A stretch of 64,000 bases of DNA. It comes from Arctopsyche grandis. Taxonomy: Eukaryota > Arthropoda > Insecta > Trichoptera > Hydropsychidae. Position 1 is the first letter of the stretch; each line of letters opens with the position of its first letter. Shown piece by piece: positions 56,709 through 64,000 of the stretch. The translations under genes were made by a program, and so were the position numbers. Location of the stretch: the NCBI RefSeq assembly GCF_051622035.1, contig NC_135359.1:21095501-21159500 (forward strand), in the 5' to 3' direction. The notes under the pieces were generated by a model. That model was given only the letters and a program-made list of their open reading frames with translations, ran no database searches and was not told where the DNA came from.

Positions 56709-58407
56709 TATAATAAAAAATTTTCAATTAAAATTCCGTAGCACATAAAATAAAATACTAAAAATTTGAAGTACAGTCTATATAAATACATCTGATATAA
56801 ATCGCGATATTGTATTATTAATTTTCAATTAATTAAAATCCAACACGATTAACAGTGAATAAACGTTGGCACTTGATTAAAAAGTCCCGAGCAGAAAAGT
56901 CTAAAATAAGAACTGTACTATTTTTAAAATTCAATTATAAAAATTCGTAACAAATTCCTTGTACAAAATGTTTCAAATAAAATCAAACAGGCGAGCACGT
57001 GCGATGAAACGAGACAGATTTTTATTTGTTTAATATTTTAATATAATGTTAAAATTATTATATAAACATCTACATATATTGTGTGGATTGATATAAAATT
57101 TGTACCCTTTTTATGATTAAAACGTGTAGCACATTTTAATTACTTATATAAAGTTTTTACCCTCGAATAAAATATTTTAATACAGACACGGTATGAAAAT
57201 TTGTAAATTAAATATACTTGAATGTCAAATATGTTACATACGTACATTGTTATATTAAAAGGTAAAATTCAATTGTTAGACTCGATGAATAGATTGGACT
57301 AAAAATCGCAACGAAGACTCGGCGAAATATTTAATTAATTCGCGTTCTATTGTATCGCTGGGTCTGTGAGATCTTCTCTCGGGGGAGTTTCGTAGACAGT
57401 CGAGAATTTTACACCCACCCACCCACTATTCGCTTTCGGTCTACTACCTTTGTTTATACAGAGGGTTAGATGTTATTTGGTTCTTTTCTTCGGAAATTCC
57501 TGTTGGAATTTGTTCAGGACTCGCCGTTGTCATGGTCATGTTTTCTCGCTGGAAAATTGTACGTCTGCTAACCGGTCTTCGGGTGGTTTAATCCACACTT
57601 TTACCACCACTCCAGTACAGATCAGTTTCGACGTCGATGAAAGTTTGACCGTGGAAATGAGAAAAGATACCCACCCACCCCCACCCACCTCCATGTCTCA
57701 TCTGCACCTTTCGCGGATGATGAATTAAACGAAACTCCCCGCTATTCCCATTATATAATATTGCAGGGACGACTTTAAACCCGTAGTAATATAGCTTAAT
57801 GGCGGTTCTGTGCGACGACCGGATATCTGCAATTAAAATAGTTGCAGTCTACCACTCGAGTCTATAAGTAAAGCGAGTGCAACGCGCTGCATTAAAAAGC
57901 GGACACACCCGTTAGATATCTACATTTAATATATGTATATACATACATACATATTTAATATCCCCTCGGCTAAAACGCTACTTGCATTCGAATCATATTT
58001 AATTTGCAACGCCATTTTATATCGTCTCATTGCGGTGGATTTTATTTAATATTGTGAGCTTTGGAGGAAAGTTAACATATACAAATGAATTTTTGTATGA
58101 GAATGTCTGTACAAACCAAGAATATCGTGAAAAACATTAAAATTATTTTTTATCTTTCAACATAGTCACACATTTAAGTTGGAGTATTGTTCTTGGTGTT
58201 GATTTTTTTGGTATTAATAATAAAAAGCATTTAAAAATTAAAATCATTGTTATTAAAAAAATATTGTTATGGTAACCGAGTACAAATAAATACAACATTT
58301 TCCAACATATGTATTTATGTATGTAGCTTCTATCATATTTTTTTCAAAACATTGACACCAAAAAAGTTTCTACATATTTATTTCCATTACATATTAACCC
58401 CAACCAA

Positions 58408-58458
58408 AGGTGATACAACATGTTGCTCAAGGCGACACCTATGATCAAACTTTTGTAC
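58408..58458 (+). repeat. 'AAGGCGACA' dispersed repeat, copy 2
   Basis: Shares GCTCAAGGCGACACCTATGA and CAAACTTTT with the copies at 50655 and 63184. Confidence 0.55.
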
Positions 58459-58528
58459 ATAAGCACCAAATACCATATTGATTATTCACAAAATATGATT
58501 TGAAAACACTGTGCATCAATCCCTAACA

Positions 58529-58569
58529 CTCAACTCTTTCACTACGGCTTCCGTAGTGAAAAAGTTGAG
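58529..58569. repeat. 19-bp hairpin with 3-base loop
   Basis: CTCAACTCTTTCACTACGG at 58529-58547 pairs with 58551-58569 at 18 of 19 positions. Confidence 0.95.
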
Positions 58570-61018
58570 TCTTCACAATTCATCGAGCAAAACTTAGGAG
58601 TTACAGTGGGCTTTTAATATTGCTGCTGCTTCACTCAATTCAACTACGAAGGTCGACTGTCCCGACATTACAATAAACTATTTTTGTAATCGCCCAGTCT
58701 TACAAAAATGATTGATAATCGAGATAATTGATGTGAATTAAAAAATGTGAAACACTAAAGGTTCTGTGCATGCAATGAAATAAAACTAAAAGTATCTTCT
58801 TAAAATTTAATTATTAGAATCCTTATTAATTATTGGAATGGATTAAAAATTGCACAATTGCTGAATATCAAATAAAATATTGGTATTGTCTTTTTTGAAA
58901 GAATTGCATCTTAATAAACCAATTTAAAAATAATTAATTTTAAATAAAATTCAAATTCCTAGTATTCGTTTTTATACCAAAGAAATTCTTATTAAAAAGG
59001 CGAAGTTCGTTATTTAATTCGCATTTGTCTGAATGATACGCTGCTGCGAATTTATATTGTAATTAAAAACTATCTAAGATGAATAGTTTCTTATTAAAGC
59101 ACCCCATACATACTTTGTATAATTTTAAGCGCATTTCATTAAAGTCGGGTAATTAATAAACAATTAGGGTGGCTTCGTGCATTGTTTGAAGAATGTGATA
59201 GCCACCGTTGCGTGCTATAACAAAGTTCTTCGTCGGTGCATTGTTGAGGCAACTATGCAGACATCTTCGCGGCTTCTACAACCATCATTTATTATTATGC
59301 ACCATCTTGGAAAACTGGCGAAGAATTTTCCGAGGTGTTACTTAATACACGTCAAAGGTTCAATTTCGATTTGGAAACTATAACTGCTAATTACTAGAAT
59401 CAACATGAAAAAAGTAAAAATCTCATGAACACAAAATTTTATCTATCGATACTTCGTATAAGTAAGTATAAATTTTGCCACAGTATAAATATTAGAGTCA
59501 ACACTTTTTGATTGAGCTCTACAACGACGGCATAGTGATGTATAAGCGACTTTCCACTTTTAGAAAGCAATTAGTATAATATTTAAAACGCCAACGTGGC
59601 CTCTAGCTCCGATTAAGGCTACAGAAGCGAGACTTCATTTATTTTGGGCGCTTGGGGGATGACCTCTCCTACAACCGAAACCACCCCTACTTCAAAGTTT
59701 CGCTAGCGCAACTTTTCATTTTTCACTTCGTTCCAGGGGGGAAGAGAGAGATAGACCTAAAGACGCAAAAAGGAGGGTTTTATTGCGGTAATGTATTATT
59801 ATGTCGACGCGAAGAGTAACAACATAAGCCGCAAATGAAAAAGTAAGCTTATGCGAGGGTGAGTCGATATTTTTATTCGATGCAATAATTAGAACTACAT
59901 AAATTTCAACAACTAGTTCACAAAGCAAGTCAATTATTTGCTTACTTTAATGAATATTATTTAAAACGGGTTTGGGCCCAATTAAAATAATTACCAGCAT
60001 TTGAACAAAGACGTTATAATTTTTACTTACCTCCTTTACGTTTCATTCTACCTTTTTCTGACTTAACCTTAAGTATCACTAAAAACTTAATTAAATGTAT
60101 TTATTATTATTATTATTACTCAAAATGTAAATATGTAGCACCGTAGGTGAATTTCTTTCGAAAACAATCAACTTTGTAAAACTAGATAACAAGATTACAT
60201 TTTAAGTATTTGAAAATAGTAACGATAGCTTTCGTCAACCCCCTGCCAAATTATACTCGGAATAAAAACCCCTTTTCACCCAAGCCCAGCTACTTACTAC
60301 ACATATTTTTATTTTATCAATTCTGACTCTTGATATTTGTTGTTAAACTGATAATGTAAAAACAAGCTGAATCTGAATAACCTGAGAACTTATTTTGTTA
60401 ACAACCGGCTGGCTTTTGAGAACCGGGAGAACTGGCTTCCAACACACCGCTGCATATACATAAGTATGTAACTACGTACAAGTTCCATTTATATTTTATT
60501 AGCTGTAGCTGTGAGATAAAAGTATATACATATGTACGTATTTATGCATATTTAAAAATCGAAACAAATCAGAGATGAGTAAATAAATCTCGCATAGCAA
60601 TAATATTTATGTCGTTACAATAAGAATAGCTGGAATAAAGTTATGCAAAAATGATTGTAATCAATTAAATAGTCGTAACAAACGAAACTATAATTAATTT
60701 CAACGACATATAAAGAACAAAGAAAATTTACAATAATAAAAACGTATACAACAACTTTGGTATTTTCATTTCCATATTAACTTAGGCTCATGCAATTATA
60801 AATTATGTATGTATATATGTACACGAAATGTATAAATATTTTACGAAATGCTTTAAATTTAACGTTTGTTAATGATGCTCTCTAATTAGTAGGATCTGAA
60901 GAGAAGTATAGACACACGTTTCGATTCGTCCGCATACCGAAACATCGTATCTTGTTAGCGTCGTTCTGTTCTAAAAGTGTATGGTAGAGGGTTTTGCAAT
61001 GTTTTATGATGTCGGGGT

Positions 61019-61390
61019 GTGTATAACCCCATTAATTACCGGGTGAAGTCTCGCTTGTTAGACCAGCGAGCAATTTACGTGCGGAGCAAAACACGTGATG
61101 GGAACACGTGTAAAAGGGTACCGTTTCATTTCCGACAAAGGCGGTGTGGCAGGAAAATGCACTACCACCCTCTCGTTGAGCCACCTCCCCCTCCACCCCT
61201 CCATCCTCACCCTTCGGGTGCATTCATCTTGACTGCAGACAGAGACGGCTTAAAGCCGACAACAATGTCGGGTATCTATGAACCATTTCAAGGCACCATC
61301 ATCCGCTTGTGCAAAGGTACATCCACTTACAAGTCATATTACACGGCTTACAAAGTGCGCATATTGGGTTCTCTCGTGTCCCGGGGATAA
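61019..61390. other. GC-rich block, open frame not recognised
   Basis: The plus strand is open for about 120 codons, with low-complexity PPPPPPLHPHPSG. There is no ATG-proximal context, no splice structure and no family I can name. It is more likely regulatory or a GC artefact than a gene. Confidence 0.35.
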
Positions 61391-61399
61391 GTTTTAATG

Positions 61400-63400
61400 A
61401 AAATGTGATAGACATTAATCAATATCTGCTTATTAGAATATTACAGCATTACTTTGTATGTGCATATACTATATGTATATATAGTACATATTAAGACCTC
61501 ACATAATATGTACATATGTATGTACACTTACATACATAATAAAACAAAGCGCTGAAAATATGATTTTTTGTTATATTTTGAACAGTATAAATATAATTTT
61601 TATTATTTTATATCGTTATATATACAAATGTCATTTTAATTAAAAATTTAATTGTACATCATTGAGAAAAATCAAATTAACAAAATGTGTATAAAAAGAA
61701 GACTGAAATTAACGAAAAATTAATAAAATCGTTGCTTTTTTCAGCTAAGATGGAAGCAGCTTAAGTCATATTTTCTTTTAATAAAAATTGAAGGGCAAAT
61801 TTAGCGTTTTAACTTTGAGTCACTGATGGCTGCCATCATATCCAATCCAAGTAATAAGTTGAGTTTTCATTCAATCATTGCTCCGTAATTTTAAATTAAA
61901 CAATTATTTTAAAAATATATAATTTATTAATTAGTAATACTGAACATAACAACGTCATATCGACGTTCAGTCAAGCCTTTCTTTATAAAGAAAAATTGTT
62001 CTTAAATTAAACATAAGTTAAAATATGTATATGTACATACCTACATACATACATGTGTATATAGGTCTATATTTATAATATAGACCTATCTAATCGGTAT
62101 ATACACGTATAAATTATGGCCGAAACGTGTTGTGTTGTGAGTCGTTAATCATTTCCTTGACAATTCCGAACTATTATGGAAAACAATAATTCAAGGCGAG
62201 TAGGAACATAGAATGTGCAAACTTATCGATAGTCAAAGTCAAATATTTAGTTAGAATCCTTTGAGAACAAACTTTGGTTCGCGTCTAGAGGCGATTGACG
62301 TTTGAGAACCGACGGTAAAAAGGGGTGTAGCCTACAACGGAGACAGGGTTGGAGATTTCCCGGTAAAATCTTTATTTATCGCGGGACAAGTGTCGCCCCA
62401 GGGCGGCACACTGTTTCGCTTTCGCACCTGGCTACACTTCTTCCGATTTTCCAGGAGCGCTTGGCGATAAATTAAAACGGTGGAAAACTGCGTTAATGAA
62501 AAACCTACCACCTCCACCTCTCTCTTCTTCCGCATCCGTTTTCCTTCATTTCACTCTCTAGAGTGAAATCGCAAAACGGATAAATTTGCGCCTTTTACAT
62601 TCCGACAATGCTATGAATATATAATATTATATTGCACGATCTAAATATTATATAACAACTGGCGCACTTGATATACATAATGTGCGGCGTTCAAATGTAT
62701 CCTCTATATACCAAGTGAACCTTATTGCGTGACGTTATCTCTACAGAAAATTTATGGCTCATATGTATTTTCGTACTTTCAACTAATTATAATCAAAAGC
62801 ATAACTAGATAAATACAAAAATAAAAACAGAAACGTCATTTTTATGGGGCTACATTACTATCGCATAAGCCTTTTCTTTGTTCAAATACGGTCATATGAA
62901 AAACATCATAATCATTTATAACATAAAATTTAGTGTGACGAAATGAAATATATTACTTAAAATACACTTATAAAAATACCAACATAATTTGTTGTTGACA
63001 GCATTTTATTTTGTTTTTAGAATTATTTTCTTTTTCCGACCAAATTGTATTTTGAAAATTGACTTTCAAGGAAATCGTATTTTGAGTAATTTACCGGACA
63101 CCATATCTGCCTTAAAATATTCGTTATTTATTAATGTGTCACTTATTTAATTATATTATTTTTAATATACCTTTTTATTATGTGCCATGACAGGTGACAT
63201 CTATCTAAGGCGACATCTACGGCCAAACTTTTAATATAAATATTAAATAATCCTAAGCACTTAACAATAGTGACAACTATGGCCAAACACATTTTACGAT
63301 ATACATAGGTAAGCACAGATATGTAACATTCAACAAATTCGATATGCGACAAAATTTGCAAGAAACTAGGGGGGATGTTTATTTTGATTTCATTCGTCAG
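61400..63400. other. AT-rich stretch with one GC-richer block
   Basis: 62250-62570 is GC-richer, without recognised coding. A copy of 'ACAACTGGCGCAC' lies at about 62654. A 12-bp hairpin (ATAGGTCTATAT) is at 62061-62089. Confidence 0.4.
63184..63296 (+). repeat. 'AAGGCGACA' dispersed repeat, copy 3, with internal repetition
   Basis: CTAAGGCGACATCTACGGCC AAACTTTT is followed 50 bp later by 'GTGACAACTATGGCCAAACA', a second version of the same phrase. Confidence 0.55.
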
Positions 63401-63404
63401 AAAA

Positions 63405-63600
63405 ATTAAAATTGATAAATGGGAAAAATTAAACAGGAGACGGTCGATTTGAATTTAAGAAACATCCAGATCTCGCTAGCAGCATATATGTACCTACATA
63501 TACATATATATAATTGAAATGATTACTCAAATTTTCACCCACGACCTCCCTACTGGTAAACAATGGCTTAACCAGTGAGCTACGTTGTGGCTAATTTGAA
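63405..63600 (-). mobile_element. tRNA-derived SINE, diverged
   Basis: Minus orientation with A box GTAGCTCACTGGTTAAG and B-box region GGTCGTGGGTGAAAAT. The core 'GGAGACGGTCGATTTGAAT' is degraded, and a microsatellite interrupts it at about 63485-63510. Confidence 0.7.
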
Positions 63601-63609
63601 CATGTGAGA

Positions 63610-64000
63610 ATCGATATTTAATAATACATTATAAAGAAAAAGTTTTTACATGTATATTTAATTTATTTATATATAATATGTTTCCAAAATACTTAAGTTT
63701 TATAAGTTTAGGAAATTCGACGTGATCGAATATTAAAATAAATTTAAAACTTTTTCAAAAGTTGATGCATAATGCATATCAATCAGTGCGCGAGGTTTGA
63801 ATTTTCCAGCGTGATCGTAATACTTTCTAGGCTTAATGTTTTTCGGCAAATGGAGAAAGGAAGAACAGACGTCGCCGTCATAATAAACGGCAGCATCTGT
63901 GTGTATTTTTTTTTCGCATTCGCAAATGAAAAGTTACGAGAAATTTTTAATTTTGACACAACGTGACCGCGAATAATAAACGCGCGCCGCATACTAATGA
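63610..64000. other. right edge
   Basis: AT-rich, then a GC-richer end from about 63780. Overlapping open frames on both strands (about 64-69 codons) reach the end of the window. I recognise neither. Confidence 0.35.

Larger units (their letters stand above)
54550..61000. other. non-coding stretch, probably long intron or upstream region
   Basis: No gene recognised. GC-richer islands at about 54950-55320, 56130-56345, 57340-57760 (with CCCACCC repeats), 57800-57900 and 59580-59850 are separated by AT-rich DNA. Hairpins are listed separately. The islands could be conserved regulatory elements of the Rnd-like gene, which must have its first exon to the right. Confidence 0.35.

Overview
This is a nuclear fragment from an insect. 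The coding parts are split by short GT-AG introns and match insect or animal families: forked/espin, aladin, an AQP12-like aquaporin, an ionotropic receptor and an Rnd-type Rho GTPase. The rest is AT-rich (polyA and polyT tracts, (TA)n, dispersed TACATATGTA-type microsatellite) and carries many old mobile elements. I cannot settle the insect order from the sequence alone. There is no sign of bacterial, phage or CRISPR content.

Layout. 1-11 kb: repeat-rich flank with RTE-type LINE debris, two adjacent full-length tRNA-derived SINEs, foldback elements and a GC-richer block at 8.2-8.6 kb that could be a 5' exon. 11.0-14.2 kb (+): the last three coding exons of a forked/espin-family actin-bundling protein. 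15.8-16.4 kb: an LTR-like piece and a foldback element. 16.8-18.6 kb (+): a complete six-exon aladin (AAAS) gene, tail to tail with a complete five-exon AQP12-like aquaporin (19.2-21.5 kb, -). 24.8-25.3 kb (-): a TATA promoter and a short first coding exon, perhaps of a short-chain dehydrogenase, with no downstream exons seen. 26.9-29.1 kb (-): an intact intronless divergent ionotropic receptor. 29.2-36.3 kb: dense mobile elements, including a LINE 3' end, foldbacks sharing one palindromic core, and a hAT element with perfect 8-bp target duplications. 36.6-36.95 kb (-): an unrecognised exon-like ORF. 39.1-39.9 kb: a SINE carrying both a solo LTR and a LINE fragment. 42.7-49.3 kb (-): five exons of an Rnd-like GTPase ending in a CAAX box; the P-loop exon is not visible. 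49.3-64 kb: non-coding as far as I can see, with SINEs, microsatellites and hairpins; it may be the long 5' intron of the Rnd-like gene.

The genes look functionally unrelated: bristle or actin-bundle architecture, nuclear pore, intracellular channel, chemoreceptor, Rho signalling. The least ordinary parts are the mobile-element structures with clear insertion chronology, the shared palindromic core found with two different sets of termini, the orphan TATA-driven exon, and two short ORFs that look coding but that I cannot name. I did not find a convincing new multi-gene system.
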